From NCBI GenBank assembly GCA_964017065.1, contig OZ024791.1, forward strand, positions 4,020,547 through 4,084,546: a stretch of 64,000 bases of DNA. Reading direction: 5' to 3'. Source of the DNA: Haliclona indistincta. Taxonomy: Eukaryota > Porifera > Demospongiae > Haplosclerida > Chalinidae. The notes beneath the pieces were generated by a model, which was not told the origin of the DNA, searched no databases, and was given only the letters and a program-made list of their open reading frames with translations. Of this stretch, positions 25,960 through 64,000 are shown piece after piece. A program made the position numbers and the translations under genes. Within the stretch, counting starts at the first letter, position 1, and each line of letters starts with the position of its first letter.

Positions 25960-26065
25960 GGCCTAACGGCGCCCAGTATTCGCCTAACGTGCCAGAATAG
26001 TACTGGGCGCCGTTAGGTCCATACTGCGCGCTGTTAGGCGAATACTGAGCGCCATTAGGCGACTC
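25960..26065. repeat. Short hairpin array of the CGCCTAAC-GCGCCCAGTATT unit
   Basis: The same 21-22 bp unit, in both orientations around the centre CGCCTAACGTGCCAGAA, as in the larger element at 40033-40526. Only one or two left-arm and three right-arm units are present. It lies about 190 bp past the CRNKL1 stop codon. Confidence 0.78.
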
Positions 26066-26251
26066 AGGTTCACAGTGACGATCGGCGTGGTTTCCTGTTT
26101 CGCTTCATTTAAACACCCCCTCTGACCCCGGGTACATTATTAGAGTGCCACCATTGATTGTCAAATGAACACCATCTTATTATTAAAGAGGAGCAGAGGT
26201 AACAAAAACTACATCGTAAAAAACTAGTGAGAAAATCCTCTAATTGTACTG

Positions 26252-28348
26252 TCAAGGTTCTTTAGAAGATGAACCATCTGTGTCTGTGTCATCACCACTA
26301 TCTGAACCGTTTTCACTGTCTTGCTCACTGGTGCTACCAGTTTCATTTTGCTTTTTCTTCCACAGTTGTGCCATTTGCAGTAACTTGAGGCTTGGGGCAT
26401 TGCTAGCGTCATCAGGAAACACATAATCCCAGTACTCTTCCCATCCTCCATCGCTTCCGTCATCTCGATAAACTTTTCGCTTCTTCTTCACTTTACGTGG
26501 AAGCTGTTTTTGGACCTTCTCTAGACTCACATCATCACCGTTCTCTTTCTCAAAGTCTCTCCATGCCTCTAACAACATGGCTCTCTCTTCTCTTGTGTCA
26601 GACTGTTTAAGAGACATACTAGCACGTGCAAACACACTTCGAGCATTGGCAAACCCTTCATCAGAGCTACAAGATGCTTCAAATTTGGCAAAGCTTAGCC
26701 ACACCTTCGCATGTTGTGTGCGCTCTAAGAGACGTTCATACAACTCGCGACAGTTGTCCTGCTCACCCAGTTCCATCTCAAAATCGATGTACGCTTTCCA
26801 CAACATTTCAGGCATGTCCATAAGAGGCTGATTGATAGCAAGCTCGAAGATTCCTCTAGCACGCTCTAAATCGCCCAGAATTGTTTCAAGTTCGGAATAT
26901 TTGATCCAAGTGGAACAATTGGCAGGACTGAATTCCAAGAATTTCTCATACAGCTTCCGACAACGATCAAACTCTCTCAACTGTAGCTCTAATTCAATGT
27001 AACCTTGGAAGAGCTTTGGCTTAGGACATCTTCCGATTGCCATACCAAGTGCTTTGCGTGCAGCTTTGATGTCTTTTTGCCTGATCTCAAACTTGGCATA
27101 GAGCAACCAAATCTTAGCAAAGGTGAAGCATTCATGAGGGATAATCTTGAGGCAGGCTTGGTAGACTTGGCGTGTTCTGTCGGTGTCTTGAGCAACTAGT
27201 TCTTCATACAGAGCGTAGTTTATCCACAGGTAGACATATCGTCGCCAAAATCTCTTCTCCTGGGCTGGAGGAACGTTAGCAATCGCCTTCTCATACACCT
27301 CTCTTGTAGATTCGACATCACTTTCAGCTTCCATGAGACGAATATAGTCAAACCAGGCATCATAGTTGCTGGGATTAGACTTCACCTCTTCCTCATACTG
27401 GAATTTTCTTTTACTAATAATGACATCCTCGATGCCAGCTCTGTCACCATATTTCTTCTCGAAGTGGGTGTACGCCCTGAGAAGCTCTTCAGCTTGATGC
27501 TTAGGAATATGCTCAAGGGCATATTTGAAGATAGCACGTGCTCGCTCATACTCACGACAATTTTCTTCAAACTTAGCAAATGCAATATACAATTTCTCAT
27601 CGAGGTATTCATCTCCAAAAAACTCAATTGCTCTCTCGTATACATTTCTGGCATTTGCTACAAAGCCATGAGAATCTTCAAAACGTGCATAACGAATCCA
27701 ATTCTTGGTTTCTGGGTGAATCTGGACAAACCTCTCAAATATCATACGAGCTCGATCGAGTTCCTTATAGCGAAGTTCCATCTTGATGTAGGAATTCCAT
27801 GCTTGTTCTTCAGGTTCCCATTCCATCCATCGCTCAAATACTTGTCTACAGCCAGCTACATTTCCCAACATCTCTTCCATGTAGGAATACTTCAACCAAA
27901 ATTGGTTTGTACGAGGCAAGATGGTCACAGCACGATCCCAGATATTTCGAGCATGGTTAATCTGCTTATGCTTCATTTCCATCTCAGCGTACTTGAGCCA
28001 TATGGTGATGTTGCGATGATCAACATCCAATCCTCGTTCAAATACAGACCTTGCTCGTTGGACTTCTTTCTGACTATCTTCCCACTGAGCATACTTGATC
28101 CAGTTTGCCATGACGTTTCGATTCTTACGAATGTTATCTTCAAACTCCTTTCGTTTTCGTAAGCGAAGGTCGGCCAATTCTTCAGGGTCACTGACTTTCT
28201 GGCGAGGAGGAGGTGGGAGTCTCTCTAACTTTTGCGAGTTCGCTTCTTGCAATAGTTGTTCGGCAGTTATTTGAACTTCTGCAGGCATTTTATTCTTCAC
28301 CCTACCTACTTTGGGCACACGAGCTTTTTTGGCAGGTGGGCCGTCCAT
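26252..28348 (-). CDS. CRNKL1: Crooked neck-like protein 1 (spliceosome HAT-repeat scaffold), 698 aa
   Basis: Ortholog of Drosophila crooked neck / yeast Clf1 (Syf3), a scaffold of the Prp19-associated (NTC) part of the spliceosome, nuclear. The 698 residues match the usual length of about 690. The N-terminus ([20 protein letters not shown]) is basic. Half-a-TPR (HAT) repeats fill residues of about 80-620, with the typical W..YA..E and AR.I(F/W)(E/D)RA pattern, for example [40 protein letters not shown]. The C-terminus is acidic and serine-rich ([18 protein letters not shown]). The coding region has no introns, but a 55-bp intron with good signals sits in the 5' UTR (28405-28351, acceptor TTTCCAG 2 bp before ATG), so it is a spliced gene and probably not a retrocopy. 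It is head to head with U2SURP. An antisense open frame inside it (27464-28162) is a shadow. Confidence 0.97.
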   Translation of the reverse strand: MDGPPAKKARVPKVGRVKNKMPAEVQITAEQLLQEANSQKLERLPPPPRQKVSDPEELADLRLRKRKEFEDNIRKNRNVMANWIKYAQWEDSQKEVQRARSVFERGLDVDHRNITIWLKYAEMEMKHKQINHARNIWDRAVTILPRTNQFWLKYSYMEEMLGNVAGCRQVFERWMEWEPEEQAWNSYIKMELRYKELDRARMIFERFVQIHPETKNWIRYARFEDSHGFVANARNVYERAIEFFGDEYLDEKLYIAFAKFEENCREYERARAIFKYALEHIPKHQAEELLRAYTHFEKKYGDRAGIEDVIISKRKFQYEEEVKSNPSNYDAWFDYIRLMEAESDVESTREVYEKAIANVPPAQEKRFWRRYVYLWINYALYEELVAQDTDRTRQVYQACLKIIPHECFTFAKIWLLYAKFEIRQKDIKAARKALGMAIGRCPKPKLFQGYIELELQLREFDRCRKLYEKFLEFSPANCSTWIKYSELETILGDLERARGIFELAINQPLMDMPEMLWKAYIDFEMELGEQDNCRELYERLLERTQHAKVWLSFAKFEASCSSDEGFANARSVFARASMSLKQSDTREERAMLLEAWRDFEKENGDDVSLEKVQKQLPRKVKKKRKVYRDDGSDGGWEEYWDYVFPDDASNAPSLKLLQMAQLWKKKQNETGSTSEQDSENGSDSGDDTDTDGSSSKEP

Positions 28349-28350
28349 TG

Positions 28351-28405
28351 CTGGAAAAAAAAACGATAAAAAGAGTTGATATTATATAGAGAGTTAAGTA
28401 TTTAC
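28351..28405 (-). other. CRNKL1: 5' UTR intron of CRNKL1, 55 bp
   Basis: On the minus strand: donor CTTAG|GTAAAT, a T-rich tract, acceptor TTTTCCAG|CAATGG. Length fits the other minimal introns in the window. Confidence 0.65.
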
Positions 28406-28406
28406 C

Positions 28407-28538
28407 TAAGGTAGCCCTGTGAGTCAATAGACAGAAACTATCTCCAGAGCCCTCTCTCTTCCACGAGTTGGAACGTTTGAAAAACGTTTGTAAAATAGGC
28501 GTGCCTTACTCTTTCACGTGACTTACACGTGTAGCAGC
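28407..28538. promoter_or_regulatory. Shared divergent promoter CRNKL1/U2SURP with two CACGTG boxes
   Basis: About 130 bp separate the CRNKL1 5' UTR donor from the U2SURP ATG. Two CACGTG E-boxes lie at 28515-28520 and 28526-28531, 11 bp apart (one helical turn), 8-19 bp before the U2SURP ATG. No TATA box is seen. E-boxes of this type bind bHLH-ZIP factors (Myc/Max, USF, MITF/TFE families); binding here is inference. Confidence 0.55.
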
Positions 28539-56674
<28,136 letters not shown>

Positions 56675-56689
56675 ATATTATTTTCTTGC

Positions 56690-56960
56690 ACTGCTATCAG
56701 ACTAAACCTAAGAACTAATAGTTAATTTGTAACCTCTTGCAAAACGTCTTGTTCTGACTTCATTCAGCTTTCAATAACACAAAATGTATCACTAGATTAA
56801 TAGTTATATTATTATGTTGCACTCAGACTAAACATAATGTTCGAACCTAAGAACTAATTGTTAATTTTGTAATCTCTTGCAAAACGTCTTGTTCTGACTT
56901 CAGCTTTTCAATCTAACAACACAATAGTATTTAGTACAAAATGTATCCATAGTGCTCACT
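56690..56960. repeat. Tandem duplication of the EIF2A last exon between convergent genes
   Basis: 56707-56775 and 56847-56912 are two copies, offset by about 138 bp (shared CTAAGAACTAAT.GTTAATTT, CTCTTGCAAAACGTCTTGTT, CTGACTTC). The copy nearer EIF2A keeps the open frame; on the minus strand the other reads ATT GAA AGC TGA and is broken. Confidence 0.8.
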
Positions 56961-59900
56961 TGGTTTGCCTCTAGCTGCTTTCCCTCAGATTGCTGTTGTT
57001 TTAATTGTTCAATTTGTCTCAATTTCTGAAATCATCGTTGATCGACAAAAGATGCTCAAAACTATCTACTTACCTTCCTTAAGTTTTTCAGTTTTTTTTC
57101 TTTTTCCACATCAACTTTTCCATGTTCTGATTCGGTGACTGGTTTGGAGGTCTCTTTCTGTAAAAGGTAACCAGCTGTAGCTAATACCCGTCCTTGTTCT
57201 TCACTCGTTGATTTATCTCGTCCTTGAGTTTCAACTCCCTGCTTGTGACGTTCACGTTTTTTCTTGTTTTTGGCAGCAGATTTAGACAGATGTTCTGTTC
57301 AAGTAATGGTAAAATTATTGGTGTTTAAGGAAAATAACTAAAACCTTGAGTTTTTGTAGAATCATTGGATGCTGACTTTTCTTCACTCTAGCATGGTTAT
57401 AAAGGGCAGTTACTGGAAGTAAGGTGTCAACTCCATAAGAGCTAATAATAATTTTGAATTCCCAATAACTGCAGGCAATGTATCTAAGACGTCACAAATG
57501 CTGGATATTATGTTTCTTTTCTACATGCTTTCTGTGCAAAGTTCTTGAACTCTTAAGAAGTAGTGAAAGTAAACCTGATATGAATGCCCACGCATGCACT
57601 AAAGGCTCTGCTGCACTCTACAGTAAAATTGTGAAAGCCTCTAAATGCGGCTGGATTCATCCTGATATCAAAAATGTGACAATGATAATTATTTGTCATA
57701 CCACACACCATAATTATTAGGCGCTAATTGATTTCCCGTTCAACTCCGGACACAACCGTATCATGGGTAAACCCGACCGGAGATGTCCGAATCGACCTCA
57801 CCTCATTGACAGTATTGACTGCAGGTGTTTAAACACACAAGACGTTCGTCTCTTTGCGTGCTCAGCTAGCTACTTTGTGCACACTAGCGAAGTATATTGC
57901 TCACACGAGCTATTAGAGTTTGCAAAACAGTATTCTTATCTCTCGAACAGCCAGCAACGTGGGAAATACAGCTAAAAACTACTGAGTATTTGCTCTATCT
58001 TACTGGTACACTGTGTCGACGTGCAACTACCCTATAGTAGCTTGATCATACAATAATTGTGTGGCTGCTATAGAATCGCAGCAAAAAAGCACTTTATGGA
58101 ACCAACTGCTTAGAAATCTCGCTTTCTTGACTGAGATCATGGCAAAAATGTTTGCTTGAAAACTCTACACCATTAATGTTGGGAGTGCCAGTAAATAGCA
58201 CCTATTAGGGCCTAAAATGGTCTGTTAACTTCACAACTATTCTTATGGAAAATAGGATGTTCTGCCTATGCAAACGAGTGTTGTAAGGACTTTATTCAGT
58301 AGTAAACATAGTAATGCACCTGTTTGTTTGGGCGTAATTTCCCTCTTAGTGCTGGTGGCACATACACAGCAGCAGACACAGCTAAGAAAAGTTTGGCAAA
58401 GAGTAAAGTTAGTGTGCACAGTTTTCATACAATGATCAGGTGGGGGTTCAATGCCAGAGATCACTTTCGCATTCGATGGATCAAGTATAGGGTATAAAGA
58501 TGGGTCACAAGGTTTCCAAGTTGCCTATTGGTGATACAAAAGCATTTGACACAAGATATAAATGAAAACTTTAACCTCCCATAGTTCATTGTGAGGCGGA
58601 GTTTCATTGTGATAGAGTAGAGCCCCACTGAAATGCCACACTTTAAAACTAGAGCAGTAACACAGAGATCCTGTCAAAGGTTTTTATCTCACTCTCACTA
58701 TAGCCTTGAAACAAGCTCTTTTTAATTGTGTTTAGACCACAGCTAAGTGATGTTGACCAATGAGGTTGCATAGCTGCAGGTCTCTATAGATCATAATGGA
58801 ATCCTGCCACTGCCATGACCTCATAATGAAATCCTGCCATGCAGCGCAGATTACGGTTACGTGCCTGGAGTTCTACTGAATTTTATAGCGCTCGCGTGTC
58901 CTAGTTCATGGTCTGAGTTGCTTCTGTTTGCTGTTGCTATGGTCTAAATCACTTAGTCTAAGTCGGCACATCCAATCAGATCTACGTGGCCCTCGCGCTG
59001 TTACCATACGCTCGGACGCTATATACACGTAGCAACAGTTCTCGGGCTTCCAAATCATGTAGATCCTTGGGATGCGCTGTCTAATGGTGGGAAAAAAAGC
59101 CTGGTTCAAGGCTATCCCTCTACTAACCCATTTCCCTCTCTTAATCGAGGAGCTGTAGTAGCTGTCAATACATGTTCACCACCAGCAGACCACTCAAGAT
59201 GTGTAGAATCACTAGCCTGCATACAATGAACATTACATAACACATAGATTGTAGTACCCATTTATTTGTGGGCATTGTGCATGAAAATCAGATAGTAGAG
59301 CTCAAATGCCCCAAAGGTAAAGCACAAACATTCCTGCGTGCAAACCCACGATGATTTACCTGGGTTTTCACTATTAAAGTTCGTTTTTCACAGTCCCAAA
59401 ATTCCTACAAAAAATGAACTAGATTTATACACAATAATAATCCACACCATGTTTCCTCTGAGGTTGCCAAACCCAGCTAGACAAAGAAGTAATTAGAGTT
59501 GAGGACTTTTTGCATTGTGAGGCACAGATAGCTAGGCATTAGCAAGTTAGCAACTACAAGTTTACTACAGAGGATATTGTTGCCTTGTGGGTTGTATAAT
59601 GCCAGATTACGATGAGTGATTCCAAAGTCAAACACCAGCTCACACTTACAATTGAAGAGAGCTGCTTTTGATGGCATAACTGTAATAAAGTCAAGATATC
59701 AAACAGCTCTTCTTATTTATTGTTGATGCACCATAATTTTGATAGGATACAACCATAAACCACACAAAACTCGTTTGAACAAGGGCTCCACTCGACAGCA
59801 TAAATAGGTCCTTTTTTGTCTGCAAATGAACAGAACATGTTATGCACAGAAACAGTTATGAAATACTTTAGATTGGATCAGCTTTGGATTGGAAATTTTG

Positions 59901-62900
59901 ACACTGATATTTCCGTCGTTAGTCCTTGCACTGAAAATTCAATGCAATGCGCGCATTATAATTATGTGTAGCTAGCAACAAGGGTTTCTAAGCTCAATAT
60001 AAGATTATTAGAAAGACAGAAGAGTTGTGCGTTTCGATGCACTTTACTTGTTCTAACCATAATAATATTTCAATGAGTATGGTCAAGAGTATGAGTATCA
60101 AGATGTACAAAGTAACTTGACTTCCATTGAAGTAACATAATATTATTAATATTAATAGTAGTTATATACCGATCAGGAGGTGTTTAAGCGATTTAAAGCC
60201 CGCGGGCGTAGCCCAAGGGGTTTAAATGCTTAAACACCGACTGTGAGGTATATAACTACTTTAAACCATAGTGCGCTGCTTGCCTGACGTCTAGCTGGCT
60301 ACCTTACGTCGCAGGAAGACTGCAGAGCAGCCCAAGCGCCGTTTGTTTGTGGATTCTCGAACGCGGTGGGCATCTTGAAACGCGTGCGGGGTGTACACGA
60401 TTTATAGCCCTCATAAACGCTCGTTACATCAAAGAGAATTATTCATACTATGGTTTAATTATAATTAAACTATGATATGAATAATTGTCTTTGATGTAAT
60501 GAGGTATGTGTACTTACCTGGTGCGTGGGCGAGTGTAAAAAACATGGCACCACCGTGCACTAGGCAGCAAACTAAGTGCTGTTATTTGTATCTTCTGCAC
60601 TGTTTTAGGTAGCTTGCTGGTCTCCAGGTAAGTTGAAATCATAGTTGAAACCAGGTTATAAACCACGTTTTTCGGTTCATAGGGAAATTTTTACACCTCA
60701 GGCTTTGTCCTCGGTATCCAAATCCCATAAGCCCGGTTTACACACACCCAATTCAGATTAGCCTAACCCGGATACAATCCAGATCATGTCTTGTTATACG
60801 TGAGCCAAAACGCAGGTGATTTCGAAGTGATAGAAGGACTATCTTATGCATAACATAACAGATAACCTAGCTATACACTCCACGCTGCAACAATAAGGAC
60901 CAGAATAGTCAACCAGCAAGCTGCTTTACGGCCGACACGGTAGCCTACAATACATCTAGAAATCGGTTTTGCTATCGTGCACAACTGTTTATATGTTGAC
61001 CCGATCCGGATTCAATCCACCTCCAGATGTACATTGAGCAATCCAGATAGCCTCGCATTTACACGCAGGTCGATCCAGATTCAATCAGGGTTGGAGGTGT
61101 CGTATAATTGCTTATCTCTACCTTGGTTTAGACCACAGCTAAGCGATGTTGACCAATCAGGTTACATAGCTGTGGGTCTCTAAGCTCCTCATAATGGAAT
61201 CCCGCCACTGCCGCAACCACATACTGGAATCCCACCACACAGCGCAGATTACGGTTCTGTGCACGAAGTTCTAATGAATAATCTTTACAGCGCTCATAAT
61301 GTCCTTGCTCGTCGTTCGCGTCGTTTCTGTTTGCTGTTGCTATAGTCTAAATCAGTTGGACAGTGCATCCAATCGAATCTAAGCGATGTAGAAGCCCTCG
61401 CGCCGTTATCATAGCTCCCTCGCTACGCTTGGACACTATAGCAACGGCTCTCGGGCTTCTAAATCGCGTAGATCCTTGGATGGGCTGTCTAACTAATATG
61501 TATAACCTACATAGAAAACACCCAGGCTGAGTGGACACCAAAAATAAGATTAGACAAGATTATGAGCATATTCATAAGATTGTCTTACTAGAAAGTCACG
61601 CTAATTTGTACACAGTCTGCAGTTATTAAAGGTTGAACACTATTATACTCTTGGTATGGTCATTTGAAGAATTGTCAAATTTCTGGCTAGTGTAATGTGA
61701 CAGTAATTTCTTACCAAGATGAACTATATTTCCATCTCCTCTCACTGATAAGTAGTGTAGCCCTTGCTCTCCATAGTATGAAGCTCCAGACTTATCAACG
61801 TCAACAGTTGTCATTACCAGCAGTGCTGAACCTGAAATGCATAAGGAGGTATTACAACAATTTTTATAGGTAAATCCCAAGGTTTCAATATCACCTTGGC
61901 AGTGTTGTACTACCATGACTACGAAGACATGTACCTTGAAGCGAACAGACTTCATTGTAAAACCTTGCTGCCTTTGTTGCAGTTTACCGCATGACAGTGG
62001 CCGTGTTTTCACCCACCCACAAACAGAATTACATCAAAAGGTGAAATATAAAATATGTCCGAAAAAAACACCACATTCACCATGAGTCTAAGCAACAATT
62101 TGCACTTAACAAAACCACTGTCACATCCTAAAGCACTTAGCCTCTGGCGGCAATTTTAACTATGCATATGGTGGTGAAATACGGGAAGGCGATTCACCAC
62201 CCATGCATTATCAAAATCACCACTGGGGACGAGACTACAAAGCACCTAATTATGGCAAAATTGATGAGGTATGGATTTTACCCACTAGAAAGTAAGATCA
62301 AGATCTATAGCAAGAGATAGCATCTACAAGGTTAACAAACTAAAGGATCACAGATAGGCTTGCGCCGATTATGCTTTTAATTTTGCCTATTATGCTTTTC
62401 AGCAATGCTTTAATTTTTCTCCTATTATGCTTCAATTGTTTCCTATTATGCTACGTAATGCCAGGTGCCTATATTGATTATAATGACCCAGTTCAGAAGC
62501 TGTGGGCGCTCTCAGACTATCTAGTATCGATACCGAAGTGCTGGAAGTGCCACTACTAGTGCCTGTTCCTTCATTCACCGAAACTGCCACTCCACCCTCG
62601 GCCAAGTAGCCAAGTTCGTCGTCATCGCTAATGTCTGCAGAGTCTACTAGATCCTACACTCGTGCTCGAGCAGTCGAGCTTGCCGCCATTTTAGCATACG
62701 CCTACCACCACGCCCATTGTATGACGTCATTTAGGAGAAATTGTACCTATTATGCTAGCATTATGCTCAATTCTTTACCATACCGAAAATGCCAAAAATT
62801 ATGCTAGCATATCGGCTCAAGCCTAATCACAGACCCACAATGATGTTTTGTAAACACACTAAGGTAATGAGAAGACCAGCAATTAACTTGCAGTATTTAC

Positions 62901-63041
62901 TTTGGCTCCAGTACTATACTAACCCTTTATATTCCATTTGAGTTCAACATTATCAGCTTTATAAAAACTCTTGTTGGCAACCACAGCTCCAGGTCCTTCA
63001 ATACGAGGATATTGATACAACTGAACAAATGATGGAGCTCC
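56847..63041 (-). CDS. EIF2A: Eukaryotic translation initiation factor 2A, 3' 14 exons (399 aa), 5' part outside
   Basis: A WD40 propeller protein that can deliver initiator tRNA to the 40S subunit independently of the eIF2 complex; cytoplasmic. Exons (minus): 63041-62924, 61831-61715, 59819-59754, 59679-59569, 59476-59448, 59404-59360, 59216-59128, 58648-58576, 58524-58431, 58381-58320, 57387-57345, 57294-57074, 57025-56960, 56912-56847. They sum to 1200 nt in one frame with stop TAG. Key segments: GAPSFVQLYQYP, TTVDVDKSGASYYGEQGLHY, FNCKCELVFDFGITHRN, SGFGNLRGN, EHVLTATTAPRLR, FKVWHFSGALLYHNETPPH, YVPPALRGK, LSKSAAKNKKKRER, KLKNLRKKLRQIEQLKQQQS, IEKLKSEQDVLQEITKL. These match the C-terminal two thirds of the family (human about 585 aa). 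A donor-like AGAAAG|GTAAAC at 63994/63993 may end the preceding exon, which would leave the window. Convergent with U2SURP, stops 172 bp apart. Confidence 0.93.
57388..58319. other. EIF2A intron 10, nothing recognised
   Basis: Two plus-strand frames (57478-57720 and 57763-57975) have no recognisable motif. Confidence 0.35.
58733..59100. mobile_element. Dispersed ~370-bp repeat, copy 1, with internal stem-loop
   Basis: About 80% alike by eye to 61128-61495 over its whole length. Starts TAGACCACAGCTAAG, continues GATGTTGACCAAT, GCGCAGATTACGGTT, TTTCTGTTTGCTGTTGCTAT, ends GTAGATCCTTGG and GCTGTCTAA. The second half folds (TCTACGTGGCCCTCG / CTCGGGCTTCC..ATGTAGAT). In EIF2A intron 7. No ORF. Confidence 0.78.
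60158..60258. repeat. ~100-bp hairpin, arms ending TAGTTATATACC
   Basis: TAGTTATATACC.. / ..GGTATATAACTA, with inner arms GGTGTTTAAGC / GCTTAAACACC and TTTAAAGCCC-type tip. In EIF2A intron 2. Confidence 0.85.
60422..60511. repeat. 90-bp palindrome centred on TAATTATAATTA
   Basis: CGTTACATCAAAGAGAATTA ... TAATTGTCTTTGATGTAATG, few mismatches. The right half is the start of the dispersed repeat at 60470-60740. Confidence 0.88.
60470..60740. repeat. Dispersed repeat, copy 2 (see 48700-48965)
   Basis: Same block order as copy 1, with a small insertion (TGCTGTTATTTGTATCTTCT) in the middle. In EIF2A intron 2. Confidence 0.8.
61128..61495. mobile_element. Dispersed ~370-bp repeat, copy 2, with internal stem-loop
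   Basis: Second copy of 58733-59100. Here the stem-loop is clearer (ATCTAAGCGATGTAGAAGCC / GGCTTCTAAATCGCGTAGAT). In EIF2A intron 2. A short match to its start (TTTAGACCACAGCTTA) lies near 39285. Confidence 0.78.
62355..62825. mobile_element. hAT-like MITE, 471 bp, perfect 8-bp target duplication
   Basis: Left end TAGGCTTGCGCCGATTATGC; complement of right end TAGGCTTGAGCCGATATGCT. ATCACAGA is duplicated at 62347-62354 and 62826-62833. The subterminal regions repeat TATTATGCT many times. An 8-bp duplication and TAGG ends fit hAT. In EIF2A intron 1. No transposase. Confidence 0.85.
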
Positions 63042-63993
63042 CTAGTAACAAATAAATAATGCATTCTTTAAGTTTATAGCAATTTTGACAATAAAAATTT
63101 GAGCTAATCAAAACATATAAATAATTTGTTTGAAGCGGAACTTGCTTTGAAGCACATAATTGACAGTTCTTCAGAAGTAAAGAGTAAGCAGCAGACATGG
63201 CATGCCATCTGGCAATGTAGAAACATGCAAGCATTTTGTTTCAAGTGGTTAGACAGCAGCCAACAAAGCAGCAGTTACTGGCAAACTGATTACTACTCTT
63301 TTGGGCCCAGCTCTGGACTTCATAATGTTAAAAACTTAAAATACCAGTAACCATTATAGATACAGCTAGTAGATATGCAATTTTGATGAAAGAGTACCCA
63401 GGATTGAAACAGGATCATGATCATGTGAACAACTGAGCACATTGTAACAAGACATACACTCCGTGTCCAAACTATACACTTTTGTCATGCAAATAAAGAC
63501 ATGGCCACACAGTCGCATCATCAGGCGAATTCTATTGAGAACTTGTCTCTCTAGTGACTAGTTCACTGTTGCAGGTAGCTTTTCAGCCGATTAGCAAAAG
63601 TGTGACTTAACTTGCACAAAACAACTTTTTGAGCAACAAAAGTTGCTTATATAAGTGCCAATGTGTGCCTATGTGTTCAAAAGTCATAAAATTAATCTCT
63701 ATCAAAGTGTTAGGTTGCTGTACTTCGTGAGACTGTTATTGTAAAAAAATTCCTAAATTGCTGTCTTGTGCTGGTAGAAACGAGAAAGAGAAGTGCAGTC
63801 AGATGGGACAGCAGTATTTGCTTCTACCTATATTGGCAGGTCTTGAGTTCCACTGTAGTTGCCAATGTACGCCATACGTAAGCAAATTGTGAGGTTGGGA
63901 CAGATCTCAGTACAAATAATAATCTGTGCTGTCGCCATGTCCACTATAACCTCCATCATTATGAGTAAGTGTGTTTGACAATAGATAGTTTAC
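63042..63993. other. Probable EIF2A intron, nothing else recognised
   Basis: No segment matching the family's VAVYVPG-type exon was found here, so the upstream exon is probably past the right edge. Confidence 0.4.
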
Positions 63994-64000
63994 CTTTCTT

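Noticed and set aside
27464..28162. 232-codon plus-strand frame
   Set aside because: Exactly antisense to CRNKL1 and without its own signature; a shadow.
57165..57180. Extra intron in the EIF2A exon 57294-57074 (GTTACC...TTTACAG)
   Set aside because: Splicing would break the phase; reading through keeps the frame.
56847..57387. PYM1 (WIBG) gene, suggested by LSKSAAKNKKKRER and KLRQIEQLK
   Set aside because: The EIF2A C-terminus has the same arrangement, and the upstream exons join in phase to clear EIF2A propeller exons.

Overview
This is a eukaryotic, AT-rich, repeat-dense window, most likely from an early-branching marine invertebrate. A sponge is my best guess. The grounds are a metazoan-type rRNA spacer fragment with a short ITS1 and ITS2, many introns of only 46-66 bp beside much longer repeat-filled ones, and a RecQ-like gene of a type I recall as expanded in such genomes. 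The species is not determined. A 200-base run of N (23049-23248) marks an assembly gap.

Layout. At 1-868 (minus) is the start of a RecQ-family helicase gene that leaves the window on the left. From 0.9 to 26 kb I see almost no conserved genes: segmental duplications, miniature transposons, minisatellites, microsatellites (including about 1.57 kb of CTTT) and one single-exon gene for a putative PD-(D/E)XK nuclease-fold protein (14896-15753, minus). From 26 kb on there are three conserved genes. CRNKL1 (26252-28348, minus, uninterrupted CDS) is head to head with U2SURP/SR140 (28539-56674, plus, 26 inferred coding exons, 939 residues). U2SURP is tail to tail with EIF2A (56847 to beyond the right edge, minus, 14 exons seen).

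U2SURP is stretched to 28 kb by transposons in its introns. Intron 5 holds a nested stack whose insertion order can be read from target-site duplications. Intron 8 holds a hairpin element built from inverted arrays of a 21-22 bp unit. Intron 12 holds a 5'-truncated restriction-like-endonuclease (RLE) retrotransposon followed by a fragment of the rDNA unit (18S end, ITS1, 5.8S, ITS2, 28S start).

Functional theme: CRNKL1 and U2SURP both act in pre-mRNA splicing (spliceosome activation complexes and U2 snRNP-associated). They share a divergent promoter of about 130 bp with two CACGTG boxes 11 bp apart. EIF2A is a translation-initiation factor whose 3' end lies 172 bp from that of U2SURP; its last exon is tandemly duplicated there. 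I found no prokaryotic-style system, CRISPR array or operon. All exon calls are manual, from splice signals, phase and recalled family similarity; none was checked by transcript data or a database search.
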